This document shows, in pieces, positions 38,000-51,100 of a stretch of 64,000 nucleotides of DNA. The DNA lies in contig JAVTVY010016068.1 of the NCBI GenBank assembly GCA_036873755.1, positions 1-64,000 on the forward strand, read 5' to 3'. Each line of letters starts with the position of its first letter. Position 1 is the first letter of the stretch. The position numbers were made by a program, and so were the translations under genes. A model generated the notes under the pieces. It did no database searches. It was not told where the DNA came from and was given only the letters and a program-made list of their open reading frames with translations. This stretch comes from Hanleya hanleyi. Taxonomy: Eukaryota > Mollusca > Polyplacophora > Lepidopleurida > Hanleyidae.

Positions 38000-39890
38000 A
38001 CCCAACTGCGCATGCGCAGATTGACGCGACTTGCAATAAAAAAACACGCCATTCTGGCTCTACCCAACAAAAGCTTCACTTTGACACCTCCCACAACCCA
38101 TTTGGACCACTAGCGGGCCATATCGGCCCCAAAATATCTATCTCCATACTACCGGCTGCCTGCGCATGCGCAGAATGACGATATTCCTACCCCACATCCA
38201 CCCAGTCGGATGCTCCCTCACGTGTGCTTCACATTGATACCTCACTCGACTCCAACGGATCAATAGTGGCCCACCTAAACCCCAAACCGTCTATTTCCAT
38301 TCCCTTTTCCCACAATTCCCTGTCTGCGCATGCGCAGAATTTTGAACACGAACGACACACTTGTCCAGGCGGATGCTCCTTCACGAATGCTTCACAACGA
38401 TACCTCATAAGACTCCATCGGCCCACTATTGGCTCACCTCGACCCCAAAACGTCTATTTTCATACCCTTTTCCCACAATTCCCTGTCTGCGCATGCGCAG
38501 AATGTCGAACACGGACGACACACTAGTCCAGGCGGATGCTTCCTCACGACTGCTTTACATTGACACCGCACTCAACTCCCTTGGACCATTAGTGGTCCAC
38601 CTAGACCCCAAAACCTCTATTTCCATACACTTTGTCTATTGCGCATGCGCAGAATGACGTCAGTTCCACGTCATACTAGTCCATGCAGATGCCCCCTCAC
38701 GTATCCTTCACAGCGATACCTCAATCGACCCCATCCGACGACTAGGGGCCCACCTCGACCGCGAAACGTCTATTTCCATGCCCTTTTCCCGCAATTCCCT
38801 GTCTGCGCATGTGCAGAATATTGACAACGGCCGAGGCACTAGTCCAGGCCGATGCCCCTCACATATGCTTCACATTGATACCTCATACGACTCCATCGAC
38901 CCATTAGGGGCTCCCCTAGAGCCCAAAACGTCTATTTCCATACCCTTTCCCCATAATTCCCTATCTGCGCATGCGCAGAATGTTTTGACAACGGCCGAGG
39001 CACCAGTCCAGGCGGATGCCCCCTCACATATGCTTCACATTGATACCGTCTATTTCCATGCCCTTTTCCCGCAATTCCCTGTCTGCGCATGTGCAGAATA
39101 TTGACAACGGCCGAGGCACTAGTCCAGGCCGATGCCCCTCACATATGCTTCACATTGATACCTCATACGACTCCATCGACCCATTAGGGGCTCCCCTAGA
39201 GCCCAAAACGTCTATTTCCATACCCTTTCCCCATAATTCCCTATCTGCGCATGCGCAGAATGTTTTGACAACGGCCGAGGCACCAGTCCAGGCGGATGCC
39301 CCCTCACATATGCTTCGCATTGATACCTCATACGACTTCATCGACCCATTAGGGGCTCCCCTAGATCGCAAAACGTCTATTTCCATACCCTTGGTCTACC
39401 TCACATGCGCAGAATGACGATATTCCAACCCCACACCCACCCGCCGGATGGCCCCTCACATATGCTTCAGATTGATACCTCACTCGACTCCATCGGTGCA
39501 CTGGGAGCTCGCGTAGATCCCAAAACGTCTATTTCCATACCCTTGGTCTATTGCGCATGTGCAGAATGACGTCAGTCATTTCATCCCGTCGGATGCTCCT
39601 TCACGAATGCTTTACATTGATACCTCATACCACTCCATAGGACCACTAGGGGCCCACCTGGACCCCAAAACGTCTATCTCCATACCCTTTTCCCACAATT
39701 CCCTGTCTGCGCATGCGCAGAATGTTGACAACGGCTGAGACACTAGTCCAGTCAGATGCCCCCTCACCTATGCTTCACATTGATACCTCATACAACTCCA
39801 TCGGTCTATTAGGGGCTCCCCTAGATCCCAAAACGTCTATTTCCATACCCTTTATCCACCGCGCATGCGCAGAATGATGATATCTCAACC
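38000..39890. promoter_or_regulatory. Array of NRF1-type sites, right arm
   Basis: About thirteen units with TGCGCATGCGCA or TGCGCATGTGCA, inverted relative to the left arm. A 290-bp segment (38768-39057) is duplicated almost exactly at 39058 to about 39330, so the array is still changing copy number. Confidence 0.8.
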
Positions 39891-40243
39891 CCACACCCAG
39901 CCCATCAGATGCCTCTTCACGAATGCTTCACATTGATACCTCTTACGACCCAATCGGACCATGCAGCGTATTTGAAGTCTGGGGACTACTTTTTCTCCGC
40001 GGAGGCAGACCGCATCACCACCAGACATGACCGCATCACCGCGGAGGAATACAAAGGTCACGTGATCTTGTATCAGAGTTCAAGAGAATAAGCAGCTGCC
40101 ACCTTGGTAAAGTTTTTTACCAAATTCAAGATGGCGGCCAAAGTCTGGCAGAGGTCACTTTCCAATCTCCAGCGCCAACGCCTCAAGTTTAAGTGCAAAG
40201 CGGTCAATACGACCTTTTCCGTCTTTTCTATACTACTAACGTT

Positions 40244-41504
40244 TCAAACACTAGTGTTTGTTTGTATCCAGTGGAAACACTTCGGAAATCGAAAAAAATG
40301 GTAGGCTTTCTTTTCTAAAGAAAATAGTCTATTATCAAATTATCTACGACTGGAGCGCCCCTTTAAATTGGTATGCAGCTTGGGTCCGGCAAACAGAATT
40401 CGGTCTAAAAACATGGAATGATGATCCAGCCAGATTAGAGATACCTTTGCTGGCCAAGCACATAAAAGAGGGAGAGGAGAGTTGCCACCTTCAGAAACAG
40501 GAAAACTGATACATTAGCAAAATTCAAAGGCAAAGATATGATGGCCGAGAGGGGCCATCGTCACTTCGCCATCGTACGCGATAGAGCGATAGAGCGATGG
40601 CGATAGAGCGATAGAGCGATGGCGATAGAACGATAGAGCGATGGCGATAGAGCGATAGAGCGATAGAGCTATGGCGATAGAGCGATGGCGATAGAGCGAT
40701 GGCGATAGAGCGATAGAGCGAAGTACATGACTGCGCATGTCTCATAAACATGCATATTCATACGGTGATAATCGTACCTCCAACACAAGAGAGCTCGCCG
40801 CTAAACTCTAGTTATTATCAGGCGGATTCATGAATACTATAGGGGCTAGCGGCATACCACAAAGATTACACAGATAACACAGAGAGATAGACCGATAAGT
40901 TTTATTGTATATGGGCTAAAATAATAAACATTATCGGCATAAGAATCTAATAAATAAAGCAGTGATATTCGCTGTCTGGTGAACATATACATCTGGAACA
41001 TTTGAAATCAAGTTTTGTAATTAATGCTGATCAACGCTTGTAAAAAAATCAACGTAGAATCGAAATAGAAGAGGTCACTCCCCCCCCCCTTAAAACATTG
41101 GTGATCTTATTTACCCATAGTCTCGTAATTTTTCGTCAAATTCAACTTCTAACTCCTCTTAAAGAAAAGACCAATTCGTCCGTCGATGCGTAAGTTGAAT
41201 TATTTCAAGTTGTGGGTGCCGAACGCGGCCATTTCCGCGTTTTTATCGAAAAAGAAAGGCGGATGTCATATGAAACTGATAATTCATTAAGATTGTGCTG
41301 ATCATGGCTGGGCTTAACACTAAATCGCATAGAACAAACACTGATTTTTGTTTATATCTTATTTGGTTTTGTTAGGTAATATACATTGTACATACAATAT
41401 TGTATCGTACTAAACAAAAATGGTTGTATTTGTAATTAGAAACTCATGTTATACAACAAACAGATACATCGTCATTACACCTCGATTTATCTACGCAAAC
41501 AACA
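40244..41504. repeat. Right flank with GATAGAGC microsatellite
   Basis: A (GATAGAGCGATGGC)-type array runs from about 40576 to 40720. The rest holds no supported gene; a frame at 40258-40509 contains a Trp-rich peptide with no recognised family. Confidence 0.7.
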
Positions 41505-42140
41505 TCATAAGAGTCTAAACAGTAAATGCAGCGATGACCAATACTGGTAAAACAAGCGCCATTCGCAGTTCTTATACTGGAAGTATTTATCGGTTTCGTA
41601 CGCACATTTAAAGCGTTTTGAACACTTTTCAACCAAGGGATTTTTAACTACTTTCATTTTATATATAGAAAATTTAATAATAGAAATACAGTAGTTGAGT
41701 GGCTGATTTCTGGGTTTTAAAAGACCAAGTATAACTTTTTCTGGAAAAAATATAATCGGAACACCCGCCGAAGCGAACCAATTTTCCAGTAAACTCCACC
41801 AAGGGTAGATATGTTCACATTTCCAAAAGAGATGAATAATAGTCTGTGGAACTTTGCTACAAAATGTACATAAGTTAGATATATCAGGGTAAAGTTTATG
41901 CGCAAAAATGTTAGTAGTCAATATTCGGTTAATAATTCTGTATCGAAACCATTTATATTTCACATCTCTTTGTTACATTATTATTCCATATATATACCAC
42001 TCTGAATCACTATAATTTTTTTCAAGAACTGTTTAGTACAGTAAATCTAAAGGTCAAGAGATTTCTATATAACATTTTACAGCCTTTTTTTTACACTTAT
42101 TAATAGTGAAATAGGGGACGGTATCAACGGTATCATATAT
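41505..42140 (-). pseudogene. LINE C-terminal fragment (zf-RVT-like)
   Basis: The minus frame has KWFRYRIINRILTTN, then CTFCSKVPQTIIHLFWKCEH, the zinc-ribbon-like C..C...T..H.....C segment that ends many LINE polyproteins. A further upstream frame (to about 42140) is LINE-like but broken. The end of the 1.6-kb element lies just beyond, at 42194. Confidence 0.65.
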
Positions 42141-42193
42141 TGTTTCTGTAATAGTCCAAATCTCATGTTGTTTGCTGCTTTCCGTACTGCTTG

Positions 42194-43781
42194 AGTAGTA
42201 TATAAAACTGATATTGTCGCAACTTGACCTTTGACCTAAAAAATTTGCATATTGGGGAGAAAAACTACCTCCGAACACAGAAGAGTTCCAATTTTTACAG
42301 GTCACTGCGCAGATCAAGTGGTTGACATCACTTCCGGTCACGTGACCTTTGGGGCATGTATTCCTCCGGCGGTGATGCGGTCGCGGGAAAAAGCCTCCGT
42401 GGACAGAAAAAGTAGTCCCAAATACGCGGAGAGCTGAGGGAAATTCTCCGGCAATCTTCGGGACATTTTGGGAGCGAGAGGGCCCTCTAGTGGACCGATT
42501 GGGTTGAGAGAGGTGTCAAAGTGAAGCGCTCCTCCAGGGCGATCAAGTCATTGGTGGGTGTATGTAAAATTAGGATTTGTCCCGAAAATATAAAAAGCGG
42601 AACACGGACTTTACCCCTAAAATAGGGCCTGATTCGCACATTTGCATCTATACGGGAAACTGTCTATATGGATATAGGGGTGGTCATTTTTTTGTGGATT
42701 TTACTATGGGTTGTGGGGTCTTGTTTTCTTCGACTCACCACGTAAAACACGATGGGAAGGGTCTCTGAGCTAAGCGGTGAAATTTTTCGAAAAGTTTACG
42801 GAGGTCTGGATAGGTCCATAGTTCTACTGGCTCAATGGATAGGTCCATACTGGGCAATTCGCATCTGTTCATTGCGATATGGGTTGTGGGATCTTGTTTT
42901 TCACGTCTCACCACGTAGAACACATGGGCGGGTTCCCGAGGCTAAGCGGCGAAATGTTTCGAAAAGTTCACGGAGGTATGGATAGGCCCATAGGCCTAAT
43001 GGCTCAGCGGATAGGTCCATACTTGGCAATTCACACATGTTCATTGCGATATGGGTTGTGCTGAAGTCACTGCGCGCATGCGTAGTGGGTAAATGATGCT
43101 GGGTGGTTGTTTTGGGGTCTAGGTGAGCCCCTAGTGGACCGATGGTGTCGCAAGGAGTCGTATTTTGAAGCTCTCGTGGAGGAGCATCCGACTGAACTAA
43201 TGTATCGTCCGTTTTCAATATTCTGCGCATGCGCAGTCTGGCCGTAGTATAGAAAGCAGGCATTTTGGGGGTGCGTGGGGGTGTGTTTGGGATAGAGATG
43301 GACCACTATTGGTCCAAATGGGTCGTGGGAGGTGTCAAAGTGAACTTTTCGAAAAATTTCACTTTTTGTATTTTTGGGACAAATCCTAATTTTACATACA
43401 CCTACCCACTACTTGATCGCCCTGTAGGAGCGCTTCACTTTGACACCTCACTCGACCCAATCGGTCCACTAGGGGCCCCTCTCGCCCCTAAAATGTCCCG
43501 GAGATTGCCGAAGATTGCCGGAGAATTTCCCCCAGCTCCCCGCGTATTTGAGACTATTTTTCTGTACGCGGAGGCTTTTTCCCGCGACCGCATCACCGCG
43601 GAGGAATACATGCCCCAAAGGTCACGTGACAGGAAGTGACGTCACCATGGCAACCACTTGACCTGCGCAGTGACCTGCAAAAATTGGAACTCTTCTGTGT
43701 TCGGAGGTAGTTTTTCTCCCCACTATGCAATTTTTTTATGTCAAAGGTCAAATTGCGTTAATATCAGTTTTATATACTACT
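42194..43781. mobile_element. 1.6-kb foldback element with Polinton-type ends
   Basis: Both ends read inward AGTAGTATATAAAACTGATA, with TTGACCTTTGAC at base 31. Inverted homology continues for several hundred bases (GGGGAGAAAAACTACCTCC, GCGGTGATGCGGTCGCG, AGTGGACCGATTGGGT). Adjacent hexamers are TGCTTG and TGACTG, an imperfect match to a 6-bp duplication. Interior units carry TGCGCATGCGCA and TGACGTCA like the larger element. It is a MITE-sized relative of 27268-40237 and has no genes of its own. Confidence 0.75.
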
Positions 43782-44847
43782 TGACTGACATACTGATAAT
43801 TATTCCAGAAAATTGGCGGCGCATTTTTAAATGGACTGAAAAGAGTCAAATGACAAAAAAATTCCGTTATTACCTAAAATATCATTTACAAACCGCACGC
43901 CTTTTCCATCCCAGTGACCTAAATGTAGAACTTTATTATCAATTTTAATTTTTTCATTGTACCATTTCATTCGAGAAAGTTTGACAGTCCTCTAGTTTTA
44001 TTTGAAATTCTGTCCAGGCTAGAAGCGTGTCCCTCCAAAATATGTTTTCCATCGTTGGTATAATATTAGTTCTTAAGAATGCTGAACCAACATATACATT
44101 TTCAAAATATTACCCCACTTGGAATTATCAGCTTGTAATATCCTAATCCACGATATATTTTGTGCCTGGATTACATATTAACAATAGGATTATCTAAACC
44201 GCCATGTTCAAGTGGTTTAACAGAAATTTTTCTGAAATTTTTTATCAGGTTTCGAGTTCCAAACAAATTCAAAACAGCGTTTCTGGAATTCATTTATAAG
44301 TGGTTCGGGTGGGTTTGGAAGAGAGGAAAATAGATGGTTCAGTTTCGGCAACAACAAGCTTTTTTAAAATGACATTTCCTCCTAGTGGATTCAATCCTAT
44401 TTTGGACCATATCTTCATGAGTATGACAATATTTTTTAATTTATCTTTGTAATTTTTTCAACCTTTTCGGCCAAATTGTTTGTAAACAGAAGACCTAATA
44501 GCTTAAAGTCACCTTGTGACCAGTCTAAATTCCATTTAGTACGAAACCACTGAGAAAATGTTGGTACTTGGCATAAAACTGCAATTTAAAATCAGTCACG
44601 ACAAATTTAGACCCGCGAAGGAAGAATTAAAGAGGTGGGTCGGGGTAGACCCCCATGTAATTTTAGATTTATTTCACACGCTTCTCTACTAATTTTCGGC
44701 CCATTTCAAGGCACTCCCTCGTAATTATTGAGCGTGGAGAGACGAAGTGGTCCTTGGTCTCCGCTCTTTGAGACATTCCGTTCTTTGTGCAATGCGGGGG
44801 TATAGGGGGAGAGGCATATACCCCGAGACAATATGAAAGAAAAAGAG
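43782..44847. other. Interval with a weak LINE-like frame
   Basis: A plus frame to 43948 (ENWRRIFKW ... FRYYLKYHLQTARLFHP) may be an old retroelement piece. The remainder to 44847 has no supported feature. Confidence 0.35.
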
Positions 44848-45520
44848 AGAGAATTAAGGTTTAACGTCGCGTTCAGCAATATTTCAGCTATATAGCGACG
44901 ATCAAACAAAATTCTAAGTATTCAAGTTAATAACGTAGTAATCCAACACATTAAAATTCACTTCTCTCAAATAACCTAAGATACAGTCTTCGTTCACCCG
45001 ACTAAAAAGATCTTCTAAAGTAGCTGCTCGATAAAAAGAATCTCTTACAATCCTAAAATCTATACAGTCGATACGAATATGTTTCACTGTGAGATCTTCG
45101 TGACATGGAATACACCTTGGGACTGGCTCTTTTTTTTTAAAGAAAATGTTCGTGAGTTAATCGTGTATGTCCGATTCTACATCGCCTGATCATACATGTA
45201 GCTTGATCGAAACGTTTCTGGCTGTTCAGATGAGTATAGCCTACAGTTTTTTAATTCATGGAGTTTATTATTCACAGCATCCCATAAAGATTGAAACAGC
45301 TTTCTCACAGAAGTACAGATAGAGGGTCTGAAATCGCCATAATGGATTCCAACAGGATCAACCTCATTATATGGTTGCCTTAGCCATTCTATCAGCCTCA
45401 GTATTACGTTTGATGCCAACGTGATTAGGGGGAGAGAGAATTAAGGTGTCACGTCGCGTTCAGCAATATTTCAGCTGAACAGCGACGATGAAACAAAATT
45501 CTAGTATTCAAGTTAAATCA
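44848..45520 (-). pseudogene. LINE RNase H/zinc-tail fragment between two repeat copies
   Basis: Minus-strand frames include DFRPSICTSVRKLFQSLWDA (45419-45177), then RIGHTRLTH, PVPRCIPCHEDLTVKHI and GYLREVNFNVLDYY to about 44940. This is the end of an RNase H-bearing LINE of the I/Nimb-like type. Direct copies of a gastropod-type repeat (CGTTCAGCAATATTTCAGCT) sit at 44848-44930 and 45426-45516, one on each side. Frame changes make it dead. Confidence 0.65.
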
Positions 45521-45629
45521 GCACCGCTCACTCATCTTAGTTTTGACCGAGTTCCAGGTCACTTAACTTCGGTGATCTGGCCAGAACCGGTGTACTCAAC
45601 GTGACCAGCTGATAATGCAAACATTATAG

Positions 45630-46240
45630 TATGCATATATATATATATATATACGATATTGAAGAAAATGCCTCGATTTAGTATATGAACTATATATGAA
45701 TGCAATTAAACTGTAGAAAATCTTGAGATACATGTACAAATCAACAGTGCAAAGTGATTTGAATAATCCAAAATGTGAAAATTTTGATATGTTATCTCAT
45801 TAATTGATCAAACGAAATGGTTAAAATAATAAATCTATTTCACTAGCTGCATCAATGCCGAATTGCATATTTTTCATTAATAAATTAATGAGATGATGAT
45901 TTTAATTCACTAATTGTGTAAATTTTGAATTGCATTTTCTCATCGGTAGATTAATGAAATCATGAATCTATGTAATTAATTGTGTAAACTGTCCAAACGA
46001 TGTTTGTATTAATGAAAACGATGACTCTAGTTCACTGGTTTTGTAAATATTGAATCAAATTATCTCATCGATAGATTAATAAACCAATGAAACAAATGAA
46101 TCTATTTCACTAGCTGCGCAAATGCTCAATCGTTTTACCTTAATGAAATTATTTATGTGATTTACTAGCTCCGTAAATGTTGAATCGGATTAACGAAACG
46201 ATGAATCTATTTCGATAGTTGTGCAATTGATTCACTCATA
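45630..46240. repeat. AT microsatellite and degenerate tandem repeat
   Basis: An (AT)n run is near 45636-45652. From about 45760 there are roughly six diverged units of 75-85 bp sharing GATGAATCTATTTCACTAGC, TGTAAAT.TTGAAT and TCTCATTAAT. Confidence 0.6.
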
Positions 46241-47639
46241 TACCGAGACGGCGTATAAAATATTCTTGGTGGTGTATCCGTGGTGAAGGAAGATCTAGAC
46301 CCTCGCGCCCGTGATAACCTCATTTCACCTCATCTGGGTTGAGTTAAAAGTCTTAGAGATCAAATACGAATAACATTACAAAACCTGACAAGAAGTTCAA
46401 TTAACTGAAATGAAAGTAAAAACATACTGCTAACTCCTTGTTTTCGCGAAGATTTGGATTCCTTTATTTACAAAGACATGGAGAATTATGTAAGGCATAG
46501 GATCAGAGTCCAGTGCAAGGGAATAAAAAACTTCGCACGCCCTCCAATTTCCAGTGGCTTGCGCTGACATTATTTGAATAGTCAGATTAAATGTATTGAG
46601 CCCAGTAAGCCACCGCTGTATAGCTAATTGAATCGCTGGAAACATATATCCAAGGCGCCACTACTTCAAACTACAAAAATACCAAACCAAAGGGAAATTA
46701 GCTTACATGTCTGTCCATTAATATTTCAGACAAGTAGAGTTTTACGCGTCGAATCCATTATGCAGTGGGAAGTCGGTGTCCATAAATTAGCACTATATCC
46801 CCTGCAGTAATCCAGAAACTTTTTTGTGTGACGCACGCCTTGAACCTCAAGATCCACAAGCACTCGATGTAACTTCAAGCAGACAGAAGCTTGTCATTTG
46901 CAAAAGAGAATTGATGACATCATGGTGTTCCTGTATCGTCCTGTCTATATCACAGAGTAGCTGTGTTTTTTGGTACAATTGGCAATAGTTTACTGAAGTA
47001 CAATGTATCTCAGTCAGGCTTCGATTCATTCTGTTCAAACGGATTATACGAAACGTAATTATGTCTTGCTGACATCCTCTTCTCTCCTGTAGGAAAACAT
47101 CTAGTGTTTTTATTGTTTTTATTTCATACGCATCTGGTACTCGTGCTAACTGTCATACGAACTAGATCTTTTGATTATTGACACGAAAATTATTTTATGG
47201 ACGACGGCAGCATATTGGATTTGTCATCTGACGCTTGCTATTACATCTGTTGTTATCTGGTTAGAAACGATTTATCATGCGGCACGAAACGTAGTCCCAC
47301 CGATCCTGCATGCTACCATCATCGCTAAAACCAGGGGTATATCCTAGATATCACTAGTACACTTGGGCACTGTATCGTGTTCAACGAAAACACAGCTGTA
47401 GACTTGAGGCCAATCGGCAAAAGCAACACCCTGCAAAAATTGACCAATCAGATCACTTGTTTATCGCGACCATGGCGACCGGGACAACAGATTCGAAAAC
47501 ACCATAGCTTGTGGGATACTCGGTGGCAAATGAACACGCACATTTTCACCAAACCATGAACATTACTAAATATATAAGATAGTTAAAAAAAAATATACCC
47601 ATTCACCAGGCAAATGTAGAAAACGCTGAAACTTCAAAT
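46241..47639. other. Gene-free interval
   Basis: No gene, RNA or clear repeat was recognised. Confidence 0.45.
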
Positions 47640-48100
47640 TACAAACGTCTAGTCCGTCATTCATAGTTCAGCCTTCATCCATTAAAGAATATCCGCGTCC
47701 ATAATCCAAAGACCTATTCCATATAACAGTATTAGCACCAAATTCAAAAAGACAGTCATAGTATACATAAACATAGGCTAGTTTCCTGCAGGGAAGCGGT
47801 CAACAGTTTTTAATGATGCCGACAAAACATCATGACATTCCAAAAATATAAAATCCGTATCGCCGATCAGTATTCTTAATCCATAGTAATCGTTTTAAAG
47901 TCGTCATCTAGAGAATGATGTATCTCAGTCACGCTTTGATTGCGCGTATTCATATGAGCACCATGAGGATCTTGAGGTACATGGGTTCATACGGTCCCTA
48001 GCCCGGGTTAAGCGGAATTAGACACAATTTATGAAACGTAACGCCATACATCTTGCACGCTACGCTCGTATTTTGCTATCTGCATGCGATATATTTAAAG
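47640..48100 (-). mobile_element. 5'-truncated retroelement copy
   Basis: Closely matches the insertion at 33802-34269 (GTCTAGTCCGTCATTCA, AATATCCGCGTCCATAATCC, CATCTTGCACGCTACGCTCG) over its full length in the same orientation. Confidence 0.7.
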
Positions 48101-51100
48101 GCCGTCCGCGATGTCTGTCTATTCGACCTCATCTACCCACTGGAGGACTCGGATACGAATTGGGTGAGATAGCGCACGGATTTCCATAAAAATTTCACTG
48201 ATCTATCCATTAATATTTTATTGTTATGCATGCTTGGTCTAAATATTTTACATGCGGTATCAGCTAAAAGTTTAACACCGAAAGTGAAACCCTAACGTAT
48301 TTTCCCCTTCGGCGCTTTCTAGGTGAAGATGGCAAGTTACCTGCCGTGGCATTTGCCTGTTATGATCCCCTAGAACCACACAGGTAAATCAACATAGACA
48401 CTGTCCATTTTATAGTGAAGATCGGATCAGACGCTAGTGTTATAGTTAACTTGTTATTCAAGAAAACCCCGGACAATTATGTGTAGTTAGCAGTGTAAAT
48501 TTCAAACTGTTTATTGGTGTGCATCAAACTACCCTGATAAACGTTTCCAAGAAACACAAACATTGGCACCGAATGTCCTATATTTGCGAACAGACCATTG
48601 ACTTATATGTGCACTACGCCTGGCTTTCAAAATAATTAATTTCCACATCGTGCTCTGATGCCGATACCTAGTCTTAAGAACGTATATCTGTTCACAATGA
48701 ATACGCACTGTGACCACAATACTTCAGCTTGTGAAGATCTGAAAGTACTTTTAAAGAAAGAACTAACCAGGAAGTATCAATTCATTCGTCGATCACCTGA
48801 TTGTCTTTAATGCACTTTAGATGATGGTCTTTAATGTACTTATGCAGTAAAAAGATGAGTTGCCAAAAGCTGACAAGCTTAAATCACGCGGTACTCGCGG
48901 ACTGACTGGATCGTGCCAAAGAAAATGTTATTGAAACAAGCCGCCGCCATATTGACAGAACTTAATTCCCTTCCCTAACCTGGATAACCTTACTGCGCAA
49001 AACTCCTTACAAGCCTCCGAAGTAAATTTGTTATCATTTCACTAGTACTGGTCACATGACCTGTCTGCTGCTTGTTATTCCATCCCCCATTTCCATGTAC
49101 TCAATCACGGACATTTTAATTAGAAGGCATCTATTTCTGAAAAAAATGTTGGCGAACGCTGCACTTGAAGCCACCAGGCTCACGCTGTTTCACGATATTT
49201 TTTATCGCATCTTGTATTACAAGATAGAAGAAGGATGCCTTGAAGGTGGAGGGGGGGGGGGGAGGCTCTGAAATAGTGAACAACATTTACGCAATGCTAT
49301 CATGATCAATCTATTGACACAAATATTGATATACTGAACATTGAGTCACTCAGCGAAAACTGGCAGATATACGAGTTCGATTACTATGTTCATGAATATC
49401 TGCTATTATCCATTCTCTAGCAACCGTGATGGTGCCCATATCAACTGGTAAAGAATAATAGTCAACTGTCATCAGTGATAACACCATTTCATAGCTTTTG
49501 ATGTACTGATCCTGTATTACTCAGTGAAGTTTCCCAACAATGAAAACGGTGAACAAATGCTGCAGTAGATAAGCACCCATTCTGTCGCTTGCCTTTCGAT
49601 TATATTATACAAAGTATATGTTCATTGGTGTCAGAAGCCTCATAAGATAACGGATTTGTTATCATGGATTCGGAAATCTCGAGTTTGACCACGACTGCCT
49701 AACGAACGCCGAGCAAATCAATCTTCGATTATCGATTGTGAAAGGCTTTCAGGGTCACGACATGCTAATTCATATATCGCCTTGATATATCAACTACCAG
49801 TATATGAGCACGTGTTGTCCAGGAGGTTGTTTCGCAGTTTTCACACGTTGGGACGGAAATACTGTGAGAGAAGTGGTTTGCGATCGGTCTGCGAAGGTTA
49901 GTACGAGTGTTTCAGGAACCCTACGCAAATGACCTGTTCACGCGTAAATTTGACCATACATATTTTCTGACGTTCTTCAACATGTAGTTATATATTCAGA
50001 GGCATCATATAGGTAAATCTAGCATGAATTATCCAAAATAATAATCGATATTGTCCAAAACGCGGCTCCCTGAAATTTGATCTGAAGTACGCTCTTCTGT
50101 GTTGAAGCCGCGACACTTACGTTCCGTCAGCGACAGATATATAACAACGAACGCGTTGTTGCGGGGTTTCAAACACAAATGTGTGTGCTTTCTACTGGTT
50201 ACAAATGGATAGAATATCCATCGTTGTCGACAGTAAATTATTTGTAGGTATTTGTAGTTATCGAAATTAGCATGGAAAAAACATTTGCGCAATGCTTGCG
50301 AAAGGCTCACCCCAACCGCGATCAAATGTAAGAAGATTCGCAAGAAAAATGGTTTTGTGAAACCCTCACTTTATTTGCGAATGCTCGTACGAAGGGTGTG
50401 CGGCCGAATTCCATTTTTTTTCACGAGAGCCAAAACGGCGGTGTTGCAAGCTCTCGTGAAAAACGCATGTGCGTGAACCTGCCCTTCAGTCTCATGCCTA
50501 GCGTGAATATGCGGTGATACGCGGTAGTTCTGGGATTACAGTGACGCTTATAGTGCCATTATGTGAGAAGTCGACAGCCTACAGTGATTAGGAGGGTACT
50601 CAAGTAACCCTTTTTGTATGACGGGTCACCTTCACACTAGTATAAAAAATACCGGTTGATGCTCCAACTCGTGATCTGGGAATAAAGAGAGATTTCATAC
50701 GATCGATTAGTTCGTGAGTGAATGTAGGCATAGCGTATTAAAATGATCACTAAACGTGAATTGGTTTATGATCGGCATGCGACAGACAAAATGCACATTG
50801 GACTCAGATGCAAGCAAAAATGAGAATATTCCCGACGTGAAGAAAATGTGACGATTTCAATCAACGCCACAGAATAAGAATGCAGAAACATGTCAAACAA
50901 CGCTTTCATTCTAAGGTTATCAAATTGTGTTATAAATTTTACACTTATGGTAAAATACCATCGTAGCATGCAAGATCTCCGGCTTCAAGTTTCGTAATAT
51001 GCGAATAATTTTGTTCGAACCGGGTCCGTTTGAACGGTGTCCATGGTGTTCAATGAAAGTGTGACCAAGATACATCATACTCTAGGCATCGACTTGGAAA

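Larger units (their letters stand above)
27268..40237. mobile_element. 12.97-kb palindromic, non-autonomous Polinton-type element
   Basis: Both sides show the 6-bp direct duplication AACGTT (27262-27267 and 40238-40243). Both ends read inward AGTAGTATAGAAAAGACGGA and then diverge slowly. The arms (27268 to about 33000 and about 36590 to 40237) are inverted copies of one another apart from a retroelement insertion in the left arm and deletions in the right. AG termini and a 6-bp duplication are Polinton hallmarks. No integrase, polymerase, ATPase or capsid gene is present, so it would depend on an element such as the one at the window start. Contents: regulatory-site arrays, hairpins and broken C2H2 zinc-finger genes. 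Confidence 0.8.
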
